The notes beneath the pieces were generated by a model, which saw only the letters and a program-made list of their open reading frames with translations, was not told the origin of the DNA and did not search any database. 64,000 nt of DNA, taken from NCBI RefSeq assembly GCF_000423505.1, contig NZ_AUIC01000004.1:62001-126000 (forward strand), written 5' to 3'. Shown here one piece after another: positions 30,676 to 39,949 of the stretch. Numbering within the stretch: position 1 is the first letter of the stretch; each line of letters opens with the position of its first letter. The DNA comes from Pseudoclavibacter soli DSM 23366. Lineage in GTDB: Bacteria; Actinomycetota; Actinomycetes; Actinomycetales; Microbacteriaceae. Both the position numbers and the translations under genes were made by a program.

Positions 30676-31311
30676 TCAGTCGACGGTGCCGTACAGCCGA
30701 TCGCCCGCGTCGCCGAGACCCGGCACGATATAACTCTTTTCGTTCAGCCCTTCGTCGACCGACCCCACGACAACTGTGACATCGCGATCGGCGAAGTGAT
30801 CGGTGACCGCCTGCAGCCCCTGCGGTGCGGCAAGGATGCTGATGGCCGTGACCGATTTGGCCCCCTGCTCGAACAGGTAGTCGATGGCTCCAATGATCGA
30901 TCCGCCGGTGGCGAGCATAGGGTCGAGCACATAGCAGGCCCGATCGCTGAGATCGTCGGGCAGTCGTTTCGCGTACGTGGTCGGCTGCAGCGTCTGCTCG
31001 TCGCGCACCATGCCCAAGAACCCGACCTCTGCGGTGGGCAGCAGCTTGGTCATGCCTTCGAGCATGCCGAGCCCAGCACGCAGGATGGGCACCACCAGCG
31101 GCAGCGGAGCCTTCAGTCGTGTACCCACAGTAGTTGCCACCGGGGTCTCGACCTGCACTGGTTCGACGGCGATATCGCGGGTGGCTTCATAGGCCAACAG
31201 CGTCATCAGTTCTTCGACCAGCTGCCGAAAGACCGGCTGCGGGGTGTCACGGTTACGAAGAACGGTGAGCTTGTGATCGATCAGGGGGTGTTCAGGGGTG
31301 ATCAGACGCAT
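30676..31311 (-). CDS. upp: Uracil phosphoribosyltransferase
   Basis: The 211-residue enzyme makes UMP from uracil and PRPP. The PRPP-binding loop [13 protein letters not shown] and the uracil-binding end DAGDRLYGT are clear. It lies 21 bases after uraA and also has its own leaderless -10, so it may be made both with and without the permease. Confidence 0.95.
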   Translation of the reverse strand: MRLITPEHPLIDHKLTVLRNRDTPQPVFRQLVEELMTLLAYEATRDIAVEPVQVETPVATTVGTRLKAPLPLVVPILRAGLGMLEGMTKLLPTAEVGFLGMVRDEQTLQPTTYAKRLPDDLSDRACYVLDPMLATGGSIIGAIDYLFEQGAKSVTAISILAAPQGLQAVTDHFADRDVTVVVGSVDEGLNEKSYIVPGLGDAGDRLYGTVD

Positions 31312-31317
31312 GTTCTC

Positions 31318-31323
31318 AGCCTA
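31318..31323 (-). promoter_or_regulatory. Leaderless -10 element of upp
   Basis: TAGGCT on the minus strand lies in the uraA-upp gap, six bases before the upp ATG at 31311. Confidence 0.55.
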
Positions 31324-31332
31324 CCGCCCCGT

Positions 31333-32646
31333 TCAGTGCGACTCGTCGGCGCGCTCGGTGCTGCCCGGCGTCACCGGAGTGACCGCGCGGCCACCGCGCA
31401 GGCCCGAGACACCACGCATCACGTGATAGACCGCGATGGCCGCAAACGTGCCCAAGGCGATCCCGCCGAAGCTGAGCTGCCCCCACTGCCAAGTGAAGTC
31501 GGCGATCGCAATGATCAGCGAGACCGCTGCGGTGGTCAGGTTGATCGACTTCGAGAAATCGACCTTGTTCTCGACCCAGATGCGCACACCAAGCACACCG
31601 ATCATTCCGTAGAGCACCACTCCGGCACCGCCCAGCACGCCAGCCGGAACCGTGGCGATGGCCGCGCCGAACTTCGGAAACAGGCTCAGCCCGATGGCCA
31701 CAATGCCAGCCACCCAATAGGCCGCGGTGGAGTACACCTTCGTGGAGGCCATCACACCGATGTTCTCGGCATATGTGGTGGTGCCAGAGCCGCCGCCGAA
31801 GCCGGCCAGTGTGGTGGCCAGGCCGTCAGACATCAGGGTGCGCCCGATGTTCTCATCGAGGTTGCGATTGACCATCAGCCCCACTGAGCGCACATGCCCG
31901 ATGTTCTCAGCGATGAGCACGAACACGACCGGCACAAACAGGCCCACCGTGGCCAGATGGAAGGTCGGGGTCTGCAGGTGCGGCAGCCCGAACCAAGCAG
32001 CCTCGCTGATGCTCGAGTAATCGATCTCGCCGCGCAGCGCGGCCACGACATAGCCGATGATCACACCGAACAGAATCGACAGGCGGCCGATGAACCCTTT
32101 GAACAGCACACCCCACAGCACGATGGCCACCAGGGTGACCAGTGCGGTGACTGGGCCCGCCATGAAGTTGGTCTTGGCACTCGGCGCCAGATTCAGGCCG
32201 ATCAGCGCCACAATGGCGCCGGTGACCACCGGTGGCATCAGCACCTCGATCCAGCGCACGCCGACGGCCTGCACCAGCACACCAATCAAGAACAGCGTGA
32301 CACCGGCCATGACCACACCTCCGAGTGCTCCGGCATAGCCGTAGTCACTAGTGGCGGCCGCGATCGGCGCGATGAACGCGAAGCTTGACCCCAAGTAGCT
32401 GGGGATGCGGTTGCGCGTGATCAGCAGAAAGAGGATCGTGCCGAGCCCGGAGAACAGCAGCGTGGTGGCCGGTGGAAACCCAGTCAGCAGCGGCACCAAA
32501 AAAGTCGAGCCGAACATAGCCACCACATGCTGCGTGCCGATGCCGATGGTGCGCGGCCAAGTCAGCCGCTCGTCAGGGGCCACCGCCTCGCCGGGTTCGA
32601 TATGTACTCCGTCGCCATGCAGTTTCCAGCGGAATGTCGATGACAT
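31333..32646 (-). CDS. uraA: Uracil permease (NCS2 family)
   Basis: The 437-residue permease has about 14 membrane helices and NCS2 blocks such as GIGTQHVVAMFGSTFLVPLLTG and a central FVPVVFVLIAENIGHVRSVG. It imports uracil, used by the adjacent upp product. The ATG at 32646 follows AGGAG; longer frames upstream lack support. A -10 TACACT on the minus strand (32701-32706) lies about 55 bases upstream. Confidence 0.92.
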   Translation of the reverse strand: MSSTFRWKLHGDGVHIEPGEAVAPDERLTWPRTIGIGTQHVVAMFGSTFLVPLLTGFPPATTLLFSGLGTILFLLITRNRIPSYLGSSFAFIAPIAAATSDYGYAGALGGVVMAGVTLFLIGVLVQAVGVRWIEVLMPPVVTGAIVALIGLNLAPSAKTNFMAGPVTALVTLVAIVLWGVLFKGFIGRLSILFGVIIGYVVAALRGEIDYSSISEAAWFGLPHLQTPTFHLATVGLFVPVVFVLIAENIGHVRSVGLMVNRNLDENIGRTLMSDGLATTLAGFGGGSGTTTYAENIGVMASTKVYSTAAYWVAGIVAIGLSLFPKFGAAIATVPAGVLGGAGVVLYGMIGVLGVRIWVENKVDFSKSINLTTAAVSLIIAIADFTWQWGQLSFGGIALGTFAAIAVYHVMRGVSGLRGGRAVTPVTPGSTERADESH

Positions 32647-32746
32647 GTGGGGGCTCCTGTCACTCTTCAAAGATGCGGGCCGTGGTTGCGACCATCGAAG
32701 AGTGTACGCGGTGAAGTGTTGCAAGCATGTTGCCCGCCGACCGACG

Positions 32747-34306
32747 TCACTGGGGCAGCATCGACCCTGTGCGCTCGAAGCGGGCATACCATTCGAACGC
32801 CTCGTCGAACAGATGCGGCACGTGCCCACCCTTGGCGCGAGCTCGTTCGAGGTAGTCGTTCAGTGCGCCTTGGTAGTCAGGATGCGCCACATTGTCGATG
32901 ATCGTGCGGGCGCGCCGCACCGGTGAAAGCCCTCGCAAATCGGCGAGGCCCCGCTCGGTGACCAGCACCTGAGTGTCGTGCTCCGTATGGTCGATATGCG
33001 CAGCAAAGGGCACGATCTTCGAGATCGCGCCGCCCTTGGCGGTCGATGGGCTCATGAACACCGAGAGGTAGCCGTTGCGCCCGTAGTCGCCGGAGCCGCC
33101 CAGGCCGTTGACCACTCGCGTGCCGTTGACATGTGTCGAGTTGACGTTGCCGTAGATGTCAGCTTCAACCATGCTGTTCATCGCCACCACGCCGAGGCGA
33201 CGAATGAGCTCGGGATTGTTGCTGATCTCTTGCGGGCGCAGCACGATGTGATCGCGGTAGAACCCGATGTTCTTCTTGACCTGCTCGAACTTTGCCGGGC
33301 TCAGGGCCAGGGCGGTGGCCGAGGCAAACCCGACCACACCCGAGTCGATCAGATCGATCATGCCGTCTTGAATCAACTCGCTGTAGCAGTTCAGCCCGCG
33401 ATACTGAGAGGTGGCCAGGCTCGCCAACACGGCATTGGCCACGTTGCCCACGCCGGATTGCAGCGGCAGCAGCGTGTCGGCCGGCATGCGCCCGGCTTTG
33501 ACCTCGTGCTCGAAGAAGTCGAGAATAATGCCGGCCATGGCGCGGCTGTCGGCATCTGGGTCGGTGAACGCCGGTGATTCGTCGGGCAGATCGGTCAGCA
33601 CAACCGCGACGACCTTCTCAATCGGCACGTGCAGGTGCGGGCTGCCAATGTGCTGATTGACATGCTTCAGCGGGATGGGCGTGCCGTTGAGTGGCAGACC
33701 CAGGTTCTGGTAGACATCGTGCGCGCCGTCTAGCTCAATGGGCTGCCACGAGTTGACCTCGAGAATCACCTGATCGGCCTCGTCAAGCCAGGCCTGGTTG
33801 TTGCCCAGCGAACTGCCCGGGATCAGTTCTCCGTCAGCGGTGATTCCAGCGACCTCGACGATGGCCGTATGCATCCGACCGAAATAGCCCTCACGCACCT
33901 GCTGGGCCAAGCGCGACAAATGCACCTCGACATAGTCGACCTCGAGGTCGTTGATCTGGCGCCGCAGCTCGGCATCGGCGTTGTACGGCACGCGCCATGC
34001 GATGGCACCGGCATCGGCCAGTACGCCGTCGGCACCACGTGCGGTGGATGCGCCGGTCAGCAGGCCGAGTCGGTAGTCGTGGTGGCCCTCGCGAGCTCGC
34101 TGCTCATCGGCCAGACGTGCGATCGCCGGAGGTACGGCTTTCGGGTGGTTGGCACCGCCGAAGCCAGAGAGGCCAACCGTCGCCGCGGGCTGTACCAGTC
34201 GCGCTGCTGCTTTTGCCGACGTGATTTTCTCCCGAAAGCGTGGGCCAAGGACGCGATCATTCTGCGACTGTGTATCAGAGACTGATGAGGTGTGTGAAAG
34301 GCTCAT
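32747..34306 (-). CDS. Succinyl-CoA:acetate/propionate CoA-transferase or acetyl-CoA hydrolase
   Basis: The 519-residue protein belongs to the Ach1/Cat1 family. It has the catalytic Glu block NSMVEADIYGNVNSTHVNG, the CoA-binding GLGGSGDYGRNGYLS and VTERGLADLRGLSP. Members move CoA between succinate and acetate or propionate, or hydrolyse acetyl-CoA. Next to a beta-oxidation operon and downstream of an aldehyde-to-acetate module, a role in short-chain acid activation is plausible. The ATG at 34306 is selected because TACGAT lies seven bases upstream. Confidence 0.9.
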   Translation of the reverse strand: MSLSHTSSVSDTQSQNDRVLGPRFREKITSAKAAARLVQPAATVGLSGFGGANHPKAVPPAIARLADEQRAREGHHDYRLGLLTGASTARGADGVLADAGAIAWRVPYNADAELRRQINDLEVDYVEVHLSRLAQQVREGYFGRMHTAIVEVAGITADGELIPGSSLGNNQAWLDEADQVILEVNSWQPIELDGAHDVYQNLGLPLNGTPIPLKHVNQHIGSPHLHVPIEKVVAVVLTDLPDESPAFTDPDADSRAMAGIILDFFEHEVKAGRMPADTLLPLQSGVGNVANAVLASLATSQYRGLNCYSELIQDGMIDLIDSGVVGFASATALALSPAKFEQVKKNIGFYRDHIVLRPQEISNNPELIRRLGVVAMNSMVEADIYGNVNSTHVNGTRVVNGLGGSGDYGRNGYLSVFMSPSTAKGGAISKIVPFAAHIDHTEHDTQVLVTERGLADLRGLSPVRRARTIIDNVAHPDYQGALNDYLERARAKGGHVPHLFDEAFEWYARFERTGSMLPQ

Positions 34307-34313
34307 GCTGCGC

Positions 34314-34319
34314 ATCGTA
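34314..34319 (-). promoter_or_regulatory. Leaderless -10 element of the CoA-transferase
   Basis: TACGAT on the minus strand lies seven bases before the ATG at 34306. Confidence 0.5.
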
Positions 34320-34420
34320 GGCACACGTTGTAACGCCATGGAAATGAAATACGACACTGCGTCGCATACAATTCGGTACCGAGTGCCACGCCGTTGTCAT
34401 TCGGTGAAACAACATTCTGC

Positions 34421-34426
34421 TAGCGT
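34421..34426 (+). promoter_or_regulatory. Leaderless -10 element of the TetR gene
   Basis: TAGCGT is followed by seven bases and the ATG at 34434. Confidence 0.52.
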
Positions 34427-34433
34427 CATCGCC

Positions 34434-35123
34434 ATGGTCACACCTTCACTCAGCCGCGTCGAGATCGCCGACATCGCCTTGGCCCTGTTCACTGCACGAG
34501 GCTACGACGAGGTGAGCGCTGCCGACATCGCCCGCGCGGCCAAGATATCTCGCAGCACCTTTTTTCGACAGTTCGGCAGCAAAGACGACGTGATCTTCGC
34601 CGACCACGACGAGGTGCTTCGCATGGTCGATGACTTCTTTGAGCAGCGCATCACCGGTGAGGTCGAGAGCACTGATGCACGCGATGACGTGATCGAGGCA
34701 GCCGAGCTGGTGTTCAATCACTTCATTTCACGCCTCAGCAGCATTCGCACCCGCGATCGCATCGTGCGTGCGACGACGAAGTTACGCGATCGTGAGATCG
34801 TGACCGTCACCCGCTACGAAAAGCTGTTCGCGGCCTACCTCCGCCGTCAGCTACCTGGCATTCGCCCGATCGAAGCCGTGCAGTTCGCTGATGTCGTCGC
34901 CGCCACGCACAACTACGTGCTGCGTGAACTGATCCGCAGCGATCAGACCATCACCGTCGAGACGCTGCGACGAGAGCTGCAGATCTTGCGTCAGAGCTCA
35001 GACCAGCTGCATCCACAGCCGACGGGCAGCTCAGTGGTGGCGGTGTTCTCACCAGAGACCCCTTTTGCCACGGTACGTGAGCTGGTGCGCCAGGCCTTGG
35101 AAGAGCAGGCACGCCCGCTGTGA
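34434..35123 (+). CDS. TetR-family regulator of fatty-acid oxidation
   Basis: The 229-residue protein has a TetR HTH at about 5-55 (FTARGYDEVSAADIARAAKISRSTFFRQFGSKDD) and a helical ligand domain. It lies upstream of a fad-like operon and divergent from a CoA-transferase gene, so it probably represses one or both, sensing an acyl-CoA. A 15-bp palindrome between it and the fad operon is the best operator candidate. The ligand is not known. Confidence 0.85.
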   Translation: MVTPSLSRVEIADIALALFTARGYDEVSAADIARAAKISRSTFFRQFGSKDDVIFADHDEVLRMVDDFFEQRITGEVESTDARDDVIEAAELVFNHFISRLSSIRTRDRIVRATTKLRDREIVTVTRYEKLFAAYLRRQLPGIRPIEAVQFADVVAATHNYVLRELIRSDQTITVETLRRELQILRQSSDQLHPQPTGSSVVAVFSPETPFATVRELVRQALEEQARPL

Positions 35124-35201
35124 TGAAGAAGCGGTAGCGGCCTCCCCCGAGTAACCGCCACCGCTCACTTGATCGTATCTGATTCCGTGTCGCACTTGCA
35201 A

Positions 35202-35216
35202 TGAGACTGAGTCTCA
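35202..35216. promoter_or_regulatory. Candidate TetR operator of the fad operon
   Basis: TGAGACTGAGTCTCA is a perfect 7-1-7 palindrome, with outer CTTGC/GCAAG arms around it, 46-60 bases upstream of the first fad gene. Its position would let a bound TetR protein block transcription. Confidence 0.72.
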
Positions 35217-35261
35217 CGCAAGAATATCGTCATTCGCTCAGTGCTGCACGAAAGGATGACG

Positions 35262-37469
35262 ATGACCCTCGGGGCCGACTCTCACACCGCTTACTCTCCA
35301 GATCTCACCTTTGAAACCGCAGTCGAGACGCGAGGTGACCGACGCATCCTGCTGATCGTCATCACACCTGCCTCAGGCATTCTCGTCTGGACTCCCAGCG
35401 CGATCGACATGCTCGACACGTTCGTCTCGAGCCTTGATGTCACGGGCATCGACGCGATCGCATTCACCGCGGCGGGCCGCGTTTTCGGCGCCGGTGCCGA
35501 TCTCAAAGACTTTCTCCACGTCACCGAACGCGAAGACGCGATCGAGACTGCAGCTCGGGCATATCGAGCGTTCGCAGGCATCTCTGCACTGCCGGTGCCC
35601 ACCTTTTCGCTGATCAACGGCGCCGCACTCGGCGGCGGTTACGAATTCGCTCTGCGCACCGACTACCGTGTCGCTGCAGACTCCGTCTCTGCCATCGGCC
35701 TACCCGAAGTGAACCTCGGTCTCATCCCAGGTTGGGGTGGCGTCACACTGCTCAACGATGTGGTTGGGCCCGAACAGACCGCCGCCACCGCAGTGCTCGA
35801 CTCCATCGCCAATCGCAGTGCGAATGCGGCTCGCGCGCTGCGCATCGGGTTGGTCGACGCGGTGCTGCCCACTGACAACTTCGTCAGCGCCGGTCTCGAC
35901 TGGGCTGCTCGAGTGCTCGACGGCCGCGAATCCCCGGCCGCGGCCGCTCAAGTGCCCACACCGTTCGATCCCGAGCAGGTGCGAGCACGAGTCGCCAAAC
36001 GCATTCCCACACCGCTTTCTCAGGTGGAGGCGGTGCTCGAACTCATCGCCCGTTCCGACCGCGGCGAAGATCGCCCGGCCTTCGCCGACCGCACTACCGA
36101 CCGCCTGGCTCGATTCGGTTCGGGCGAGCACCAGGTCGCCGAGGCCTACACCATCGAGACCTTCGCCGATCTGCTGCTGACTGACGAGGCTCGGGCCAGC
36201 ATTTACGCTTTCTTTGCGCTGCAGAGTGTGACCAAGCGAGCTCGCCCTGGTACCAGGACCCCGCCGATCACCGAAGTGGGCGTCGTCGGCGGTGGGCTCA
36301 TGGCCACACAGCTCGCCGTGGTCTTCGCCACCAAGCTCGGGGCTCGGGTGCGTATCGCCGAGGTCGACGAAGCCCGTGCTGCAGCCGCCCAAGAGCGCGT
36401 GAACTCCCTGCTCGAGGCCGCCGAGCGACGCGGCAGCCTGACTGCGGATGCCCGGGCTGACTTGGCTGCCCGCATCACGGCTTCGGCGTCAAAAGCCGAT
36501 CTGGCTGATAGCGAGATCGTCATTGAAGCCGTGTTCGAAGACCTCGAGGTCAAGCGCCAGGTCTGGCGTGAGGTTGAGGCCGTGGTCGCCCCAGACGCCG
36601 TGCTGCTGACCAACACCTCTTCACTGCTGGTCAGCGAGCAGGCACAGGCCCTCGAGCGCCCCGAGCGTCTGGTCGGCTTCCACTTCTTCAACCCGGTGGC
36701 CGTGTTGCCCTTGGTCGAGCTCATCTTCACCGAGCGCACATCGGAGGCCACTGCCGACACTGCTCGAGCACTGGCGAAGGGCCTGGACAAGACCGGCATC
36801 GTCGTCGGTGATCATCCGGCCTTCTTGGTTAATCGCCTGCTTTCGCGCCTGTTCGCTGATGTGCTCACGCTGATCGACTCCGGGGCTGACGTGCCCACCG
36901 TCGACAACGCGTTGACCAGCGACGGCCTGCCGATGACTCCACTGACCCTGCTCGACTACGTGGGTCACGCCGTGCAGCTGCACATCTTCGAGACCCTCCA
37001 CGACCACTGGCCTGAGCGTTTTCCGGTCAGCGCCAGTCTCAACGCTCTCGTGGCGCAGCAACACCCCGGTCAGCCAAGACTGCGCTATCTCGAAAAGGAT
37101 GGATCGGTAACCGCTGTTGCGCAGGCCGCCATCGACGCTGCGCGTGCCGGTGAGCATCCGTCGCTGGCGCAGGCTCCCGGCCTCGATGCAACCTCGGTGA
37201 CAGCAGATCAGGCGCGCACGCTGCTGCTGACCGGTCTGGCTGATGAAGTTTCGCGCCTCCTCGCCGACGGCACCGCGGCACACACCGAAGACATCGATGC
37301 TGCGATGATCCTCGGCGCCAACTACCCCCGCCACATCGGCGGCATCATTCCCCTGCTCGACCGCAGCGGGGCGAGTGTGCTCGCCACTGGAGACTTCCTC
37401 CTCGCCGACGGCATCGCCAATGTACCCGGCGACCGCACCACATCCACCACCGATTCGAAAGCAGAGTGA
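35262..37469 (+). CDS. Fused enoyl-CoA hydratase / 3-hydroxyacyl-CoA dehydrogenase
   Basis: The 735-residue protein is a FadB/FadJ-like fusion. The N-terminal crotonase domain (about 1-210) shows AGADLKDF, the oxyanion-hole NGAALGGGYEFAL and Glu in GLPEVNLGLIPGWGG. The dehydrogenase part (about 335-620) has GVVGGGLMATQLAVVFATK for NAD binding and VGFHFFNPVAVLPLVE. It hydrates enoyl-CoA and oxidises the 3-hydroxy product. The ATG at 35262 is preferred, since AAAGG lies six bases upstream. Confidence 0.93.
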   Translation: MTLGADSHTAYSPDLTFETAVETRGDRRILLIVITPASGILVWTPSAIDMLDTFVSSLDVTGIDAIAFTAAGRVFGAGADLKDFLHVTEREDAIETAARAYRAFAGISALPVPTFSLINGAALGGGYEFALRTDYRVAADSVSAIGLPEVNLGLIPGWGGVTLLNDVVGPEQTAATAVLDSIANRSANAARALRIGLVDAVLPTDNFVSAGLDWAARVLDGRESPAAAAQVPTPFDPEQVRARVAKRIPTPLSQVEAVLELIARSDRGEDRPAFADRTTDRLARFGSGEHQVAEAYTIETFADLLLTDEARASIYAFFALQSVTKRARPGTRTPPITEVGVVGGGLMATQLAVVFATKLGARVRIAEVDEARAAAAQERVNSLLEAAERRGSLTADARADLAARITASASKADLADSEIVIEAVFEDLEVKRQVWREVEAVVAPDAVLLTNTSSLLVSEQAQALERPERLVGFHFFNPVAVLPLVELIFTERTSEATADTARALAKGLDKTGIVVGDHPAFLVNRLLSRLFADVLTLIDSGADVPTVDNALTSDGLPMTPLTLLDYVGHAVQLHIFETLHDHWPERFPVSASLNALVAQQHPGQPRLRYLEKDGSVTAVAQAAIDAARAGEHPSLAQAPGLDATSVTADQARTLLLTGLADEVSRLLADGTAAHTEDIDAAMILGANYPRHIGGIIPLLDRSGASVLATGDFLLADGIANVPGDRTTSTTDSKAE

Positions 37470-37471
37470 CC

Positions 37472-38704
37472 ATGACCATCACCAACCCAACCACCCCTGC
37501 CGCACCAGTGTCGACCGTGACCGAGTACGACGTGCTCAAACCGCTCGACACCGATTACTACGCTGTGTTCGCCGACATCCCGGCCGCCGACCGGGCCTTC
37601 CTCGACCGGGCCCGTCAGTTCAGCGAGGAGGTGCTGCCCGAGATCGACGACGCCTGGGACAAGGCCGAGTACCGTCTGCAATACGCTCGCCGACTGGGCG
37701 AGCTCGACTTGCTGACCGATGGCGTCGAGGGCCCTGGCCTCACCCCGCAGTCGAAACTGGCCGCCGGTCTGGTCACCGCCGAGGTCTCTCGTGCTGACGG
37801 TTCGCTCGGCACGGTCATCGCGGTGCAGGGCGGTCTGGCGCTGCGCACCATCGCCTTCTTCGGCAGCGACGAGCAGAAGGCCGAGTGGCTGGTGCCGCTC
37901 GCCCGCGGCGAGAAGCTCGGCGCCTTCGCACTGACCGAACCCGATCACGGCTCCGACTCCGTGGGCCTGGCCACCACGGCGGTGCGCGACGGCGACGAAT
38001 GGGTCATCAACGGTCACAAGAAGTGGATCGGCAACGGCTCGGTCGGTGACATCACCGTGACCTGGGCTCGAGACGAGCAGGGCAACGTTCGTGCGTTCCT
38101 CGTGCCACAGAACACACCGGGTTACCACGCTGAGACGATCACCGGCAAGGGGTCGCTGCGGGCCATCCATCAGGCGCAGATCACCTACACCGACGTGCGC
38201 GTGCCCGCCGACGCGGTGCTGCCCGGCGCCAACTCGTTCAAAGACACCAACAAGGTGCTGGCTGCCACCCGCCTGGGCATCGCCTGGGCCGCGCTCGGTC
38301 ATGCCCAGGCCGTCTATGAGATCGCCGTGCAGTATGCCGCCCAGCGCGTGCAGTTCGGTCGCCCCCTTGGCCACTTCCAGATCGTGCAGGAGCGTTTGAC
38401 CGAGATGCTCGCCGAGCTGACCACCATCCAGCTGCACCTGCGCACGCTGGTCGAGTATGAAGAGGCCGGCACGCTTCGTCCGCAGCAGGCATCGCTGGCC
38501 AAGTGGGTGGCGACACGAGGCGCGCGGAGCATCGCTGCCAACGCCCGCGACTTGCTCGGCGGCAACGGCATTCTTCTCGAATATGGCGTGATGCGGCACT
38601 TCGCCGACATCGAGTCGCTGCACACCTACGAGGGCACCGAGACCATTCAGGCACTGCTCGTCGGCCGCGACATCACGGGTCACTCGGCCTTCAGCGGACG
38701 GTGA
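37472..38704 (+). CDS. Acyl-CoA dehydrogenase (glutaryl-CoA-dehydrogenase-like)
   Basis: The 410-residue flavoprotein has FALTEPDHGSDSVGL, GHKKWIGNGS, and catalytic-Glu block HTYEGTETIQALLVGRDITG. That Glu position and the sequence group it with glutaryl-CoA-like dehydrogenases, but the operon supplies general beta-oxidation steps, so a short- or medium-chain acyl-CoA substrate is also possible. It starts two bases after the hydratase/dehydrogenase stop and overlaps the thiolase start by four bases. Confidence 0.9.
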   Translation: MTITNPTTPAAPVSTVTEYDVLKPLDTDYYAVFADIPAADRAFLDRARQFSEEVLPEIDDAWDKAEYRLQYARRLGELDLLTDGVEGPGLTPQSKLAAGLVTAEVSRADGSLGTVIAVQGGLALRTIAFFGSDEQKAEWLVPLARGEKLGAFALTEPDHGSDSVGLATTAVRDGDEWVINGHKKWIGNGSVGDITVTWARDEQGNVRAFLVPQNTPGYHAETITGKGSLRAIHQAQITYTDVRVPADAVLPGANSFKDTNKVLAATRLGIAWAALGHAQAVYEIAVQYAAQRVQFGRPLGHFQIVQERLTEMLAELTTIQLHLRTLVEYEEAGTLRPQQASLAKWVATRGARSIAANARDLLGGNGILLEYGVMRHFADIESLHTYEGTETIQALLVGRDITGHSAFSGR

Positions 38705-39927
38705 GTTCGGTGAGCGTCGAATCACATCAGCCTCGCCCCGACGACATTGTGATCGTCGGCGGCGCCCGCACCCCACAGGGGCGCATCGGAGGTCAGCTGG
38801 CCTCGCTGAGTGCAGTCGAGCTCGGCGCGCATGCCGTGCGGGCCGCGCTGAGCGACGCCGGCGTTGAGCCGACCGCTGTCGACGAGGTGATCGTCGGGCA
38901 GGTGCTGCAGGCCGGTGCCCGGCAGAATCCGGCGCGTCAGACGGCGGTCGCTGCGGGCATCCCGCTGACCGTGTCTGCCACCACGATCAACCGCGTCTGC
39001 CTGTCAGGGCTGGCTGCGGTGATCGACGCGGCCCGGCATCTGCGCCTGGGCGAGGCCACTCTCGTGGTCGCCGCCGGCCAGGAGTCGATGACCAACGCCC
39101 CGTACCTGCTGCCGGGTGCACGCACCGGGCTGCGTTTTGGCGCCGCCACCGCGCCCGATGCGGCCGAGCTCGACGGGTTGGTCGACGCCTTCAGCGGCGA
39201 GAGCATGGGTGTGGTCACCGACCGTGACGCGGCAGCTGCTGGCATCGGCCGTCAGGCGCAGGATGCCGTGGCACAGCGCTCACATCAGCGTGCGGCCGCT
39301 GCGCAGGCAGACGGGTCACTAGCCAGCGAGATTGCGCCGGTGACCGTGCGCTCTCGCCGCACCGAGGTCGTGCTCGACGCTGATGAGGGCGTTCGCCCCG
39401 ATTCAAGCGTCGACTCGCTCGGCCGATTGCGCCCAGCCTTCGCTGCCGATGGCACCATCACGGCCGGCAATGCGTCACCCCTGACCGACGGCGCCGCAGC
39501 GGTGATCGTCACCACACGTGCGCACGCCGAAGCCCTCGGGCTCACCGTTCAGGCACGCATCGGTGGCTGGGCGCAGATCGCCGGCCCAGACACCGGTCTG
39601 CTCGACAAGCCCAGTCAGGCCATGCGACTGGCCGCCGAACGGGCGGGTGTGGCAGTCACCGAGGTCGAGGTAGTCGAGGTCAACGAGGCGTTTGCCGCCG
39701 TTGTGGTGGCTACCGCAGACGCGCTCTCAATACCCGTCGAGCGGATCAACGCACTGGGTGGTGCTATCGCGATCGGGCATCCCATCGGCGCCTCAGGCGC
39801 CCGGCTTGCCCTCACCACAACCCGGCAGCTGCAGCGGCTGAGCACCGACGGTGCACCGCATGCCGGCCTGATCGGTGTGTGCGGCGGCGGCGGCCAAGGC
39901 GATGCCCTGCTGCTTTTCGCCGAGTGA
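38701..39927 (+). CDS. Acetyl-CoA acyltransferase (thiolase)
   Basis: The 408-residue thiolase completes the operon. It has the nucleophilic Cys in INRVCLSGLAAV, the His in GHPIGASGARLA and the second Cys in GVCGGGGQGDA. The GTG start overlaps the dehydrogenase stop (GTGA). It releases acetyl-CoA from 3-ketoacyl-CoA, or runs in reverse. The Ser after the nucleophile (CLSG rather than CSSG) is a minor variation. Confidence 0.92.
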   Translation: MSSVSVESHQPRPDDIVIVGGARTPQGRIGGQLASLSAVELGAHAVRAALSDAGVEPTAVDEVIVGQVLQAGARQNPARQTAVAAGIPLTVSATTINRVCLSGLAAVIDAARHLRLGEATLVVAAGQESMTNAPYLLPGARTGLRFGAATAPDAAELDGLVDAFSGESMGVVTDRDAAAAGIGRQAQDAVAQRSHQRAAAAQADGSLASEIAPVTVRSRRTEVVLDADEGVRPDSSVDSLGRLRPAFAADGTITAGNASPLTDGAAAVIVTTRAHAEALGLTVQARIGGWAQIAGPDTGLLDKPSQAMRLAAERAGVAVTEVEVVEVNEAFAAVVVATADALSIPVERINALGGAIAIGHPIGASGARLALTTTRQLQRLSTDGAPHAGLIGVCGGGGQGDALLLFAE

Positions 39928-39949
39928 GCCGTGGCGGTGTGCGGCCGGG

